Assembly: GCF_041821025.1 (NCBI RefSeq)
Contig: NZ_JBGUAY010000001.1
Location: 372,001-436,000, forward strand
DNA: 64,000 bases
Reading direction: 5' to 3'
DNA from: Egicoccus sp. AB-alg6-2
Lineage (GTDB): Bacteria; Actinomycetota; Nitriliruptoria; Nitriliruptorales; Nitriliruptoraceae
Shown: one piece after another, positions 16,441-24,854 of the stretch
Position numbering within the stretch: the first letter of the stretch is position 1
Layout: the number at the start of each line of letters is the position of its first letter
Program-made: the position numbers and the translations under genes
The notes under the pieces: model-generated
Told to the model about the DNA's origin: nothing
Databases searched by the model: none
The model's input: only the letters and a program-made list of their open reading frames with translations

Positions 16441-17202
16441 ATGACGGACTCGGTCCGTGCGTTCGAACGAGGGTTGCGGGTGATCCGCAGCTTCACGGCC
16501 GACACGTCACTGCAGACGTTGGCCGACGTCGCGCGTGCCACGGACCTCAACCGCGCGACGGCGCGACGCTTCCTGCTGACACTGGAGGAACTCGGATACG
16601 TCCGGCGGGTCGGCGACCTGTTCACGCTGACGCCACGGGTCCTCGACCTCGGCTACGCGTATGTCTCGTCGTTCGGCGTCCCACAGCTCGCTCAGCCCTA
16701 CCTGGAGCAGCTGAGCGAACAGTTGCACGAGGCGGCCTCGGTGGGCGTGTTGGACGGCGCCGAGGTGGTCTATGTCGCGCGTGTGCCGGCCAAGCGGGTC
16801 ATGACCGTCTCGATCGGCTTGGGTACGCGTTTCCCCGCCTACCGCACCTCCCTCGGACGGGCCTTGCTCGCGTGGCTCCCCGACGACGAGGTCGAGCGGC
16901 TCTGGGACGTCAGCGACAAGCAGCAACCCACCTCGAGGACCGTTGCGGACCTCGACAGCTTGCGGCAGCGGTTGCGTGCGGTTCGCCGCCTGGGGTATGC
17001 GCTGGTCGACCAGGAACTGGAGATCGGCGTGCGCTCCGTCGCGGCACCCGTGAGAGACGCGACCGGCCGCCCGGTTGCCGCCATCAACCTCAGCACCCAC
17101 GTCAGCCGAACCACCAAGCAGGACCTGCAGCAACGGTTCGCCCCGGCGCTGCTGCGGACTGCCGGCCAGATCGAGCACGCGCTGTCGAGCCGGCCCAGCT
17201 GA
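16441..17202 (+). CDS. pcaR: IclR-family regulator of the protocatechuate operon
   Basis: A 253-residue protein with an N-terminal winged helix (residues 1-65, TLADVARATDLNRATARRFLLTLEELGYV) and the C-terminal IclR effector domain (about 75-250, including GTRFPAYRTSLGRALLAW and LEIGVRSVAAPVRDATGRPVAAINLS). It belongs to the PcaR/PobR/PcaU subgroup, which answers 3-oxoadipate or protocatechuate. It is divergent from pcaC. The upstream open frame is spurious; ATG 16441 is the only start that fits the family. No strong Shine-Dalgarno is seen. Confidence 0.88.
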   Translation: MTDSVRAFERGLRVIRSFTADTSLQTLADVARATDLNRATARRFLLTLEELGYVRRVGDLFTLTPRVLDLGYAYVSSFGVPQLAQPYLEQLSEQLHEAASVGVLDGAEVVYVARVPAKRVMTVSIGLGTRFPAYRTSLGRALLAWLPDDEVERLWDVSDKQQPTSRTVADLDSLRQRLRAVRRLGYALVDQELEIGVRSVAAPVRDATGRPVAAINLSTHVSRTTKQDLQQRFAPALLRTAGQIEHALSSRPS

Positions 17203-17290
17203 GCAGCCGACGTCGGGGTCCAGGTTGGGGCGAGGGCTCTCGGCGGACAGGTGCCATCTCCGCTCCCCGTTCGCGTCAGCGACGAGCGGG

Positions 17291-18043
17291 TCACAGCGCC
17301 AGCAGGAGGGCGGCGTAGGCCGCGGCGCCGAGGACGAACGGGGTCCAGCGGGCGCGGCGGTCGGCGGGCAGCTCCTCCTTGAGCACGTTCATGATCACGC
17401 CGCCGCCGAGGAAGGCCAGCAACAGCCCGAGGGTCGCCTCGGAAACGGTGGTGGCCACGCCGACCGCCCAGCCGGCCAGGACGCCGAACGCGACCAGCCA
17501 CCGCCCGACGCGGTCGTACAGGTCGGCATGGTGCTCCCGCAGTCCGTGGTCGTTGACGACGAAGTGCACGCCCATGGCGAACGCGAAGGCGGCCAGGGCG
17601 GCGAGCGAGAGCTCCGCTCGCTCGACCAACAGGTAGCCGATGACCGCGTTGTACGCCGTGTAGCTGGCGAGGTGGGTCCAGCCGACGCGACGGTCGGCCG
17701 GCGGCGCGACGCCGCGTGCACGACCCTCGGAAGCTGCCGAGCGGTCCGCCCGGGACCGACGTGCGCTGAGCTCGAGGCCATAGAAGACGGCGAGTCCCGC
17801 GAGCGCCACGAGCCAGGCGTGGCTGGCCAGATAGGGCACGCGTTGCACGGCCGTCGTCTCGAGCAGGTGACGTTGCACGTGCGCGAGTTCGGGCAGGAGG
17901 TGGACGAAGACGTAGGCCGCGGAGACGCCCGATCCGGCCGACAGCAGCCAGCTGCGTGGCACCACGCGCAGACCGTGGACGCGTCCGGCCATGGCGTGCA
18001 GGATCGCGAGGATGGCAGCGGCGACTGCGGAAGCCGTCACCAT
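17291..18043 (-). CDS. ZIP-like multi-pass membrane protein
   Basis: A 250-residue integral membrane protein with about eight hydrophobic segments. Features shared with ZIP-type proteins are the membrane-embedded histidines and polar residues HLLPELAHVQ, YTAYNAVIGYLLV, HFVVNDHGLREHH and the late GGGVIMNVLKEELP. It may move a divalent metal, but the classical HxxxE ZIP motif is not clearly present. The ATG at 18043 has an excellent GGAGGT Shine-Dalgarno 8 nt upstream; the longer open frame is not used. It is a single gene with no obvious partner. Confidence 0.65.
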   Translation of the reverse strand: MVTASAVAAAILAILHAMAGRVHGLRVVPRSWLLSAGSGVSAAYVFVHLLPELAHVQRHLLETTAVQRVPYLASHAWLVALAGLAVFYGLELSARRSRADRSAASEGRARGVAPPADRRVGWTHLASYTAYNAVIGYLLVERAELSLAALAAFAFAMGVHFVVNDHGLREHHADLYDRVGRWLVAFGVLAGWAVGVATTVSEATLGLLLAFLGGGVIMNVLKEELPADRRARWTPFVLGAAAYAALLLAL

Positions 18044-18222
18044 CGCGCCACCTCCGTGTCCGGCGGCCGGCCCGGAAGCGTAACGACGTGGCGTCGCGAT
18101 CACGCGCGACCCCCCCAACCGCCGTGTCACCGACACCTGGGCCGGGCGTCGGGTGGGGCTCGGCGGCGCAGGCCGCCGAGGGCCCACGACGGCTAGCGTG
18201 ATGGGCAGGGCTGACTGCGAGG

Positions 18223-18993
18223 ATGCTGATGAGGGCCACCGACAGCTACGAGGGGCTGCTCGCCGAAACGATCACGGTCCCCGGCCAGGGCGGCGACCGG
18301 ATCCACGCCTACTCGGCTCGTCCGCTCGGTCCGGGTCCGTATCCGGGGGTGGTGCTTTTCCACCACCGGCCGGGGTGGGACGAGTGGTACCGGCACGCGA
18401 CGAGGCTGTTCGCCCATCACGGCTACTTCGCGGTGTGTCCGGACCTGTACTGCCGGGTCGGGCACGGGGAACCAGACGATGTCGCCGCGCGGGCCCAGGC
18501 CGAGGGTGGAGTCGCCGACGAGCAGGTGGTCGGGGACGCCGCCGCGTGCGTCGATCTCATCCGCTCGCACCCCGCCTCCAGTGGCCGAATCGGGTACTTC
18601 GGCACCTGCTCCGGAGCGCGTCATGCGTACCTCGCCGCGTGCCGGGGCCCGGTCGTCGACGCCCTCGTCGACTGCTGGGGTGGCCGAATCGTCATGGCCG
18701 CCGACGAGTTGACGGACAAGCAGCCCGTCGCGCCAGTGGATCTGACCGCCGACCTGCCCTGCCCCCTGCTCGGCCTGTTCGGCAACGAGGACCGCAACCC
18801 GACGCCGGAGCACGTCGATGTCCTCGAAGACGCACTCCGGACCCACGACAAGCCCTACGAGTTCCATCGGTACGAGGGAGCAGGGCACGGGTTCTTCTAC
18901 CACGACCGTCCAGCCGCCTACCGCGCCGAGGCGGCGGTTGACGGCTGGCAGAAGGTCTGGCGATTCCTTGCAGACACCCTCGGCGGCGAGTGA
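18223..18993 (+). CDS. Dienelactone hydrolase family protein
   Basis: A 256-residue alpha/beta hydrolase of the DLH type. The nucleophile elbow is GTCSGA, with cysteine in the nucleophile place as in true dienelactone hydrolases. The acid is in GNEDRNPTPE and the histidine in GAGHGFFYHD. Its real substrate is unknown; nearness to the pca genes is suggestive but the pathway does not need it. A -10-like TAGCGT lies at 18194-18199, 24 nt before the ATG. ATG 18229 is an alternative start. The next gene begins 12 nt after the stop. Confidence 0.84.
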   Translation: MLMRATDSYEGLLAETITVPGQGGDRIHAYSARPLGPGPYPGVVLFHHRPGWDEWYRHATRLFAHHGYFAVCPDLYCRVGHGEPDDVAARAQAEGGVADEQVVGDAAACVDLIRSHPASSGRIGYFGTCSGARHAYLAACRGPVVDALVDCWGGRIVMAADELTDKQPVAPVDLTADLPCPLLGLFGNEDRNPTPEHVDVLEDALRTHDKPYEFHRYEGAGHGFFYHDRPAAYRAEAAVDGWQKVWRFLADTLGGE

Positions 18994-19005
18994 CGGAGAC
19001 GAACG

Positions 19006-19332
19006 ATGTGCACCACGATCGCGGAGAAGGTCCCGCTGACCGGCAGCGGCAAGGGGGCGTCCGGCTGGTTCGACCTCACCGATCTCTACGTCGGCTACGA
19101 CCACCCCTTTCACGCTCCGCACGAGCATGCGCTGAGCCTGAGCTTCGTCAACGAGGTCGCAGGCGAGCGGGTGGCCGTGGAGCTCGACCGTGCCAACGCC
19201 CGGCTTCTCGCCGACCGCATCCTCGCGGCGCTGGCGCTGGCCGATCGTGTCGAGGATCCCGACGACGAGAGCTCACGCCTCGCCATGCAAGGCGATGTAC
19301 GGTCGAGCGCGCGTTGCCGGCACCGTCGGTGA
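19006..19332 (+). CDS. DUF6295-type small protein
   Basis: A 108-residue protein beginning MCTTIAEKVPLTGSGKGASGW, followed by DHPFHAPHEHALSLSFVN and VAVELDRANARLLADRI. This pattern is that of a conserved actinobacterial family of unknown function (DUF6295, from memory). The two His-rich turns and the Cys at position 2 could bind metal. It lies 12 nt after the hydrolase gene and is likely cotranscribed. The last 20 residues are Arg-rich and unlike the family, so the true end may have been altered by a small deletion or simply drifted. Confidence 0.72.
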   Translation: MCTTIAEKVPLTGSGKGASGWFDLTDLYVGYDHPFHAPHEHALSLSFVNEVAGERVAVELDRANARLLADRILAALALADRVEDPDDESSRLAMQGDVRSSARCRHRR

Positions 19333-19450
19333 TGGCTTGACGGTCACCGTACGCGTCGGAGGGCGCGCCACCGAGCAGGCTGTCCACAGGCCCGGTTGGC
19401 ACATCTGTCACGGAACGGCGTCTGACGGCCGTGAACATGAGGGGAGATGA

Positions 19451-19489
19451 CGAATTCGGGCCTTTAGGCGTGCTAAGGGCCCGAATTCG
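19451..19489 (-). terminator. Long hairpin downstream of the tRNA cluster
   Basis: A 17-bp stem (left arm begins CGAATTCGGGCC, right arm is its complement with one G-T pair) has the 5-nt loop GCGTG. It begins 6 nt after the 3' end of tRNA-Phe on the minus strand, so it is a good terminator for the Lys-Asp-Phe transcript. It would also stop the rightward DUF6295 transcript. The low-GC words GAATTC at both ends stand out in this DNA. Confidence 0.8.
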
Positions 19490-19495
19490 CGGGGG

Positions 19496-19568
19496 TGGTC
19501 AGGGGCGGGGTCGAACCGCCGACACCACGATTTTCAGTCGTGTGCTCTACCAACTGAGCTACCTGACC
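19496..19568 (-). tRNA. tRNA-Phe (anticodon GAA)
   Basis: A 73-nt cloverleaf on the minus strand. Acceptor GGTCAGG pairs with CCTGACC, the discriminator is A, and CCA is not encoded. The anticodon stem CACGA/TCGTG holds the loop CTGAAAA with anticodon GAA. The D-arm TAGCTCAGTTGG and T-loop GGTTCGA are standard. It is the last of three tRNAs in one transcript. Confidence 0.98.
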
Positions 19569-19630
19569 AGGCGGCGTCGAGGCTAGAGCCTGACGTTGCG
19601 CCCTGCATCGCCGGTTGCCCGGTGATGCAG

Positions 19631-19656
19631 CACGGCCGGTCGCGAGACCGGCCGTG
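19631..19656. other. Hairpin between tRNA-Asp and tRNA-Phe
   Basis: A perfect 11-bp stem CACGGCCGGTC (19631-19641) with complement 19646-19656 and the tetraloop GCGA, a GNRA loop. It starts 2 nt past the 3' end of tRNA-Asp. It may aid 3' processing of tRNA-Asp or act as a weak terminator inside the cluster. Confidence 0.65.
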
Positions 19657-19658
19657 AG

Positions 19659-19733
19659 CGGACCTGACGGGATTTGAACCCGCGACCTCCACCTTGACAG
19701 GGTGGCGAGCACTCCAAACTGCTCCACAGGTCC
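19659..19733 (-). tRNA. tRNA-Asp (anticodon GTC)
   Basis: A 75-nt cloverleaf on the minus strand. Acceptor GGACCTG/CAGGTCC, discriminator G as expected for Asp, anticodon stem CCACC/GGTGG with loop CTGTCAA giving GTC. T-arm GCGGGTTCAAATCCCGT. CCA is not encoded. Confidence 0.98.
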
Positions 19734-19749
19734 CTGTGGACGTTGCACG

Positions 19750-19822
19750 TGGGCCGCGCAGGACTCGAACCTGCAACCAGCGGATTAAAAGTCCGATGCT
19801 CTGCCAGTTGAGCTAGCGGCCC
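19750..19822 (-). tRNA. tRNA-Lys (anticodon TTT)
   Basis: A 73-nt cloverleaf on the minus strand and first in the transcript. Acceptor GGGCCGC/GCGGCCC, discriminator A. The anticodon loop CTTTTAA has anticodon TTT. T-arm GCAGGTTCGAGTCCTGC. Only 16 nt separate it from tRNA-Asp. Confidence 0.98.
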
Positions 19823-19949
19823 CGGCTGGCAGGCTGCGACCGTGCAGCGCGCGGGAACGATACCCCGGGCCCCGCGCGGGCGCCAACCGGCGAAGACGGA
19901 GCCTAGCGTGCGCGCGCAGACCGACCGACGAGCCCGTGACGAGGACGCC

Positions 19950-20906
19950 ATGCCAGCCCCAGACGACACGCACGGTCACGTCGAACGACCGGTCGAGCCG
20001 TCGTCGTGCGGCGTCGTGCCGCTGTCCGTCGCGGAGTCCGCCAGCGTGGTGGCCTCGATCGAGGCGGACGAAGCGACCACCGGCGCGCCGGTGGTCGACG
20101 AGGCGGAGCTGCTCCGCCTGCGCCGTTTCGCCGAATCGGGCCTGCATGCCGACGACTGGCAGCCGTTGGTCGCCCGTCGCGACGGCGAGTTCGTCGGCTA
20201 CGCCGGGGTGCGGACGAGCGACCCGGCGGCCTCGGGGGACGCCGCCACCAGGCGCGGGATCGAGGAACACGTCGAGGTGCTGCAGCGCCTGCTGGTCGCT
20301 GCCGCCGAGCGCGCCTCCGATCGGGGCGTCTCGAGACTGCAGGTGTGGGTCCGTCAGGTCGGTGCCACGGAGATCGCCGCGGCGGCGGCGGCCGGCTACG
20401 CGGTGGATCGCCGGCTCGGCGTGCTCGGCCGCGACCTCGACGTGGTCCGCGTCGTACCGCCGGAGGAGGGATGGCGCATCCGTGCCTCGGAGCCCGGTCG
20501 CGACGACGCCGGCATCGTCGCGGTGCTCGCCGCCGCCTACGAGGGCACCGACGAAGCGGGCTGGACGCGGGCGCAGCTGCGCGAACGCCAGGGCTACGAC
20601 TGGTTTCGGTCCCAGGACCTGCTCGTCGCCGAGGACGAGGCCGGGCAGCTGGGTGGGCTGCACTGGCTCAAGCGTCGCGGTGGCGGCCAGGGCGAGGTCT
20701 ACAACCTCGCGATCGCCCCGCACGCGCAGGGCGCTGGCCTCGGCGCCGCATTGCTGACGGCCGGCCTCGACCACCTACGCCGCGTGGGATGCGACGAGGT
20801 GGTGTTGTGGGTCGACCGCGCCAACGAACGCGCGGTGCGTCTGTACGAGCGGTACGGCCTGACGACCCGGTGGGACGACGTCGCATTCGGTCGCGACCTC
20901 CCCTGA
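19950..20906 (+). CDS. mshD: Mycothiol synthase
   Basis: A 318-residue tandem GNAT protein. The C-terminal acetyltransferase has the acetyl-CoA loop APHAQGAGLGAALLTAGLDHLR followed by VLWVDRANERAVRLYERYGL, the pattern of MshD, which acetylates Cys-GlcN-Ins to give mycothiol. The N-terminal copy is degenerate, as in known MshD. The ATG at 19950 has a GAGG Shine-Dalgarno and a -10-like TAGCGT at 19904-19909. The longer upstream frame is not family-like. mshA at 33768 supplies the first pathway step, which supports the call. Confidence 0.86.
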   Translation: MPAPDDTHGHVERPVEPSSCGVVPLSVAESASVVASIEADEATTGAPVVDEAELLRLRRFAESGLHADDWQPLVARRDGEFVGYAGVRTSDPAASGDAATRRGIEEHVEVLQRLLVAAAERASDRGVSRLQVWVRQVGATEIAAAAAAGYAVDRRLGVLGRDLDVVRVVPPEEGWRIRASEPGRDDAGIVAVLAAAYEGTDEAGWTRAQLRERQGYDWFRSQDLLVAEDEAGQLGGLHWLKRRGGGQGEVYNLAIAPHAQGAGLGAALLTAGLDHLRRVGCDEVVLWVDRANERAVRLYERYGLTTRWDDVAFGRDLP

Positions 20907-20913
20907 CCGACCT

Positions 20914-21612
20914 TCAGACCTCCGGGTCCTCGGCGCCGCGTTCCTGCCGCTGTCCGGGCGGGACGAGCTTGTAGCCCACCCCGCGCACGGTGACGATCAT
21001 CGACTCGTACTCGGGGCCGAGCTTCGCGCGCAGGCGCCGTACGTGCACGTCGACGGTCCGCGAGCCGCCGTAGTAGTCGTAGCCCCAGACGTCCTGCAGC
21101 AGCAGGTCCCGGGTGAAGACGCGGTTGGGGGCACTGGCCAGCGCCTTGAGCAGTTCGAACTCCTTGAACGTCAGGTCCAGCGGCACCCCGCGCAGCCGCA
21201 CCTGGTAGCTGTCCTCGTCCACGACGAGGTCACCGACACTGGCGGCGCGGCTCGGTTGCTCGGCGACCATGCGTTCGCGCGCCACCCGCAACCGGGTCTC
21301 GACCTCGGCGGGTGACGCGAAGGGCAACAGCCAGTCGTCGAAGCCCCAGGTCACCTTCAGCGCCGCGAGCCCTCCTTCGCTCATCACCACGACGACGGGT
21401 CGGCGCAGCTCGTGCACCGAGGCCGCCCGGCAGGCCCCGGTCGCCGACCGCAGGTCCTGGGTCGCGTCGACCAGCACGATGTCGCAGCTGGTGAGCCCGA
21501 ACAGCGAGGAGCTGTCCAGCGGCGCGTCCTGCAGGGTGTGATCGAGGTATTCGAGGGCCGGGAGGAGGGATTTCCCGCCGCCCGAGCGGTCGGTGAGCAC
21601 CAGCAGGTGCAT
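20914..21612 (-). CDS. glnR: GlnR-type orphan response regulator
   Basis: A 232-residue OmpR-family protein. The receiver domain (1-115) is of the atypical GlnR kind: IVLVDATQDLRSA with D49, then VVVVMSEGGLAALKVTWGFDDWLLPFASPAEVETRLR, but without the acidic pair near the N-terminus that binds Mg2+. The C-terminal winged helix (about 130-222) has LTFKEFELLKALASAPNRVFTRDLLL and the wing TVRGVGYKL. GlnR controls nitrogen assimilation in actinobacteria without a partner kinase. The ATG at 21612 has a GAGG Shine-Dalgarno. It converges with mshD with only 7 bp between stops. Confidence 0.83.
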   Translation of the reverse strand: MHLLVLTDRSGGGKSLLPALEYLDHTLQDAPLDSSSLFGLTSCDIVLVDATQDLRSATGACRAASVHELRRPVVVVMSEGGLAALKVTWGFDDWLLPFASPAEVETRLRVARERMVAEQPSRAASVGDLVVDEDSYQVRLRGVPLDLTFKEFELLKALASAPNRVFTRDLLLQDVWGYDYYGGSRTVDVHVRRLRAKLGPEYESMIVTVRGVGYKLVPPGQRQERGAEDPEV

Positions 21613-21709
21613 GGCAGCCCTCCTCGTCAAACACGAGCGCCCCGGCGCACGACGAACAGCAGTGGTTCGGCGTCGTTGCCGGGGCGGAACCCTGGCAGGA
21701 TGCCAGATC

Positions 21710-22645
21710 GTGAAGCCGGTCGTCCATCCAGCAGACCGCGGCGACGCGCCTGGCCGCGCCGCCGGTGGCCCCGACACGCCTGCTCGCGCCACCGCCGGCA
21801 CGCATACGGCGTCGCAGCGGGGCCCGCTGCGCCGCTACCTCGAGACGCGCGGCCTGGTGGGTGGCCACACCGCACCGCACATGCACACGCGCCTGTTCAC
21901 CGACGATGGCGTGCGCCTCGCCGCGACCCACGTGCCCGGACCTCCCTCCGCGCCCGGCGCCGTGCTGCTGCTGCACGGCTTCGCGGCCAACCGCCGCAAG
22001 CCGTCCTATGCCCGGCTCGCGGACGGACTTGCCCGCTCCACCGGCGTGCTGGCCCTGGACTTGCGCGGGCACGGCGGCTCCGCCGGTGCCTGCACCTGGG
22101 GCGACGGCGAGGTGGAGGACGTCCGCGCCGGCGTCCGCTGGTTGCGGGCCTACGGGTACGGGCGCGTGGCGTTGTTGGGGCTGTCCATGGGCGGCACCGC
22201 GGCGCTGCACGCGGCGTCGCTGGATGTCGAGGTCGATGCCGTCGCCACGGTGTCCGCGCCGGCGTACTTCCATGATCCACCGACGACGGCGCCGCTGCAG
22301 CGCCTGCACGTGCTGTGGAACAGCCGGGTGCGGCGAGCGGGGCTGCGCGCCCTGGTCGGGGTCTCGCTGGCCGCTCCGACGGGGTGGCGCACTCCCCGCC
22401 ACCCCGTCGAGATGGCCGGCGAGATCGAGGTGCCCCTCCTGGTCGTGCACGGCGAGGACGACGACTACTTCCCCATGACCGACGCGAACGACCTGGTCGC
22501 CGCCGCCGCAGGCCCCGCGACGCTCTGGCAGCGACCGGCCGGTTTCGGCCACGCCGAGGACGGGCTCGACCCCACCGTCGTCGACCTGCTGACCGAGGCG
22601 ATGGCACACGTCCTCCACACCGGACGCTTTCCGCCGGCGCCCTGA
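21710..22645 (+). CDS. Alpha/beta hydrolase
   Basis: A protein of 311 residues from the GTG at 21710, with AGGA 8 nt upstream. The oxyanion region is LLLHGFAANRRKPSYARLA, the nucleophile elbow GLSMGGTAA, and the histidine is in PAGFGHAEDGL. The acid is probably in HGEDDDYFPMTD. The fold is clear but the substrate is not; esterase or lysophospholipase-like are possible. The first 90 residues are Pro/Ala/Arg-rich and may be a tail or not translated, in which case an ATG near the HTRLFTDDGVRL segment would be the start. It is divergent from glnR. Confidence 0.78.
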   Translation: MKPVVHPADRGDAPGRAAGGPDTPARATAGTHTASQRGPLRRYLETRGLVGGHTAPHMHTRLFTDDGVRLAATHVPGPPSAPGAVLLLHGFAANRRKPSYARLADGLARSTGVLALDLRGHGGSAGACTWGDGEVEDVRAGVRWLRAYGYGRVALLGLSMGGTAALHAASLDVEVDAVATVSAPAYFHDPPTTAPLQRLHVLWNSRVRRAGLRALVGVSLAAPTGWRTPRHPVEMAGEIEVPLLVVHGEDDDYFPMTDANDLVAAAAGPATLWQRPAGFGHAEDGLDPTVVDLLTEAMAHVLHTGRFPPAP

Positions 22646-22756
22646 ACCGAGGCACGTTGGTCCCGGTTTGCACTGTTCGCACTGGATGGGCACGCTCGCG
22701 GCGTGCCGACTGCCCACCATGGGCGGTCCCACTCCGCCGTCCGTTGCCGAGGAACC

Positions 22757-23764
22757 GTGTCCGTGGCTCCAGCGCTCAGCGCCGTCCCGTCGCCGCCCGG
22801 CGACGGTGCGCCGCTGCCCGACCGCGCGGACGACGAGGCGGTCGCACGGGCGCTCGCGGTACCGACCCGGGCCGGGATCTACCGCCGTCTGCGCACCGAG
22901 GGCCAGCCCCTGGCCGCCCGCGAGGTGGCCGACATGTTCGGCCTGCACCCCAACGTCGCGCGCAACCACCTCGACCATCTCGCCGACGTCGGGCTCGTGG
23001 TCACCGGTCGGCGCAAGCACCCGGGTGGCGGCCGGCCGGCGAAGGTGTACGTCGCCCGGGAGCAGACCGCGCCCGGACGCGACGTCCAGGTACCCCAGGG
23101 CAGTCAGCTCGCGGTCCACACCATCGTGCAGCTCATCGCCGGCCTGTCCGAGCACCGCGCCAAACTGGCGCTGCTGGCCGAGGAACAGGGCCGCAAGCTC
23201 GTGGCCGCCACCGGCGGCCGCGCCGACACGCGCGACTTCGAAGCCGCCGCCGTCATCGCCGTCGAGGCACTTCGGGCCGCCTTCCCCGAGGCCCGTGTCG
23301 CCGACGTCGCCGGTGACCGCGTCACCGTGCAGGGGCTCGAGGTCGGGCTGCGCCTGATCGGCGAGGTCGACGGCGAGGTGGGCGACGCCCTGGCGGTCGG
23401 GTTCCTCCGCGGCGCCCTCGCCGCAGCGGGAGCGCCGGCGCAGGTCACCGCACGCGGCGGGCGGGTCGTGGCCGAACTGGACGAGGCGGGCCTGGGCGCC
23501 CAACCGAGCCCGGTCGCCACGGTCGACAACCGGGGACAGACCTACCAGCGCGGCGTCGTCGCCGCCATGCGCGCGATCGTGCCGCTGCGACCCGGCGACC
23601 ACCTCGAGGTCCTCACCGAGGGGCAGGGCTCGCCCGCGGCGTACGCCCGATGGGCCGACCGGGCCGGGCACCAACTGGTCGACGTCGCCCGCACCCGTGA
23701 CGTCAAGGGGCGCCCCGCCGTCCGCCTGCTGCTGCGCAAGGCCACCGGACCGCTCTGGTCCTGA
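22757..23764 (+). CDS. HTH regulator with a C-terminal TusA-like domain lacking the active cysteine
   Basis: A 335-residue protein with three parts. Residues 25-105 are a winged helix of the ArsR/SufR kind (AREVADMFGLHPNVARNHLDHLADVGLV, then a basic wing GGRPAKVYV). Residues 110-250 resemble the C-terminal part of SufR-like regulators but have no cysteines. Residues 256-330 follow the TusA/SirA fold (PLRPGDHLEVLTEG, WADRAGHQLVD), yet the catalytic Cys-Pro is Tyr263-Gln264. I see no cysteine in the whole protein. GTG 22757 has a GAGGAA Shine-Dalgarno. It precedes a DUF4395 gene and a thioredoxin-like gene, which it may regulate. Confidence 0.7.
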   Translation: MSVAPALSAVPSPPGDGAPLPDRADDEAVARALAVPTRAGIYRRLRTEGQPLAAREVADMFGLHPNVARNHLDHLADVGLVVTGRRKHPGGGRPAKVYVAREQTAPGRDVQVPQGSQLAVHTIVQLIAGLSEHRAKLALLAEEQGRKLVAATGGRADTRDFEAAAVIAVEALRAAFPEARVADVAGDRVTVQGLEVGLRLIGEVDGEVGDALAVGFLRGALAAAGAPAQVTARGGRVVAELDEAGLGAQPSPVATVDNRGQTYQRGVVAAMRAIVPLRPGDHLEVLTEGQGSPAAYARWADRAGHQLVDVARTRDVKGRPAVRLLLRKATGPLWS

Positions 23765-23823
23765 CCTCCTTCACTGACCCACCTGCCGATTTTCCACCCC
23801 CTGCATCTCCCGAGGTACCGACC

Positions 23824-24324
23824 ATGGCACCACAGCTGGCCCGCGACGCCGACGGCGGACGGTTGATCGACGTGCGCGGCCCCCGGTTCGGGGCCGCGAT
23901 CACCACCGTGGTCCTGGCCACGGCATTGGTCGTCCAGGACGGTGTCGGCACCGCGCTGGTGGCCTGGCAGTGGCTCGCGTTCGCGATCTCCACCTTCGCC
24001 GGCCTGGCCTGGTCGCCCTACGGCAACCTGTTCCGGTTCCTCAAGCGTCGGCTCGACCTCGGGCCGCCGCCTGCGACCGAACCCGAAGCGCCGCCGCGGT
24101 TCGCGCAGGCATGTGGGCTCGCGGTCGCCACCGCCGCGCTGGCGCTCTTCGCCGTCGGCGCCACCGCCGCGGGCTGGGTCGCCGTCGCCGTGGTGCTGAC
24201 GTTGTCGGCCCTGCTCGCGATTTCCGGCATCTGCATCGGGTGCGAGCTCTACCTCGTCGGCCAGCGCGTGCTCGCCGGTCGCGGCCGTGCCGGCGAGCAC
24301 GCCGACTCGCGTGGGGCCGCGTGA
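23824..24324 (+). CDS. DUF4395 membrane protein
   Basis: A 166-residue protein with four membrane helices. Conserved segments are IDVRGPRFGAAITTVVLA at the start, WSPYGNLFRFLKRRLDLGPP in the middle, PPRFAQACGLAVA, and the end GICIGCELYL with a CxxC-like pair (C-I-G-C). DUF4395 proteins are often found beside thioredoxin-like genes, as here, and may pass electrons or anchor the partner. The stop overlaps the next ATG by one base. Confidence 0.86.
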   Translation: MAPQLARDADGGRLIDVRGPRFGAAITTVVLATALVVQDGVGTALVAWQWLAFAISTFAGLAWSPYGNLFRFLKRRLDLGPPPATEPEAPPRFAQACGLAVATAALALFAVGATAAGWVAVAVVLTLSALLAISGICIGCELYLVGQRVLAGRGRAGEHADSRGAA

Positions 24325-24779
24325 TGGACCCGATCCTGCTCCGGCTGGTCGCGGTCGCGGCGCTCGTCGCGCTCGTCGCCGCCTTTGGGACCTGGTGGCG
24401 CCGACGCGACGGCCGCGTCCAGACCGGTGACGGCGCCGCGCGGCTCGCGGCGCACCACCTCGACGCGGTCGGCCTGCGACTCGAACGCTCCGGCGTCGGT
24501 GCCGTGTTGCTCGGGTCGCCGACCTGCACCCCGTGCACCGCGGTGAAGCGGGTCCTGCGCGAGCTCGCGTCCGAACGCGACAAGTTCGCCTGGGTCTACG
24601 CCGACGCGGCGGACCACCTCGACCTCGCCACCGAGCACAAGGTGCTGCGGGTGCCCACGCTGTTCCTCGTCGACGCTGACGGTCGCGTGCTCGCGCGCAC
24701 CAGCGGGGTGCCGCTCGCCGACGACCTCCGCCGCGTCCTCGACGACGGCGAAGACCTGGTCGAGAACCCCGCCGCCTGA
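24324..24779 (+). CDS. Membrane-anchored thioredoxin-like protein (CTPC)
   Basis: A protein of 151 residues: one N-terminal helix (6-23), a short linker, then a thioredoxin fold with redox motif C68-T-P-C71 and the cis-proline loop LRVPTLFLVDADG. It probably acts as a thiol oxidoreductase. The helix without a cleavage site suggests it is anchored, with the Arg cluster at 26-31 implying the N-terminus faces out and the domain is cytoplasmic, though the reverse cannot be excluded. It is coupled to the DUF4395 gene through TGATG. Confidence 0.84.
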   Translation: MDPILLRLVAVAALVALVAAFGTWWRRRDGRVQTGDGAARLAAHHLDAVGLRLERSGVGAVLLGSPTCTPCTAVKRVLRELASERDKFAWVYADAADHLDLATEHKVLRVPTLFLVDADGRVLARTSGVPLADDLRRVLDDGEDLVENPAA

Positions 24780-24854
24780 GCGGAACGATCCGGGTCTTGG
24801 CGTTCCATCGTGCCGCGTGGCAGGCTGCCGGCACGCGGCGTGCTGGGAGGGTCG

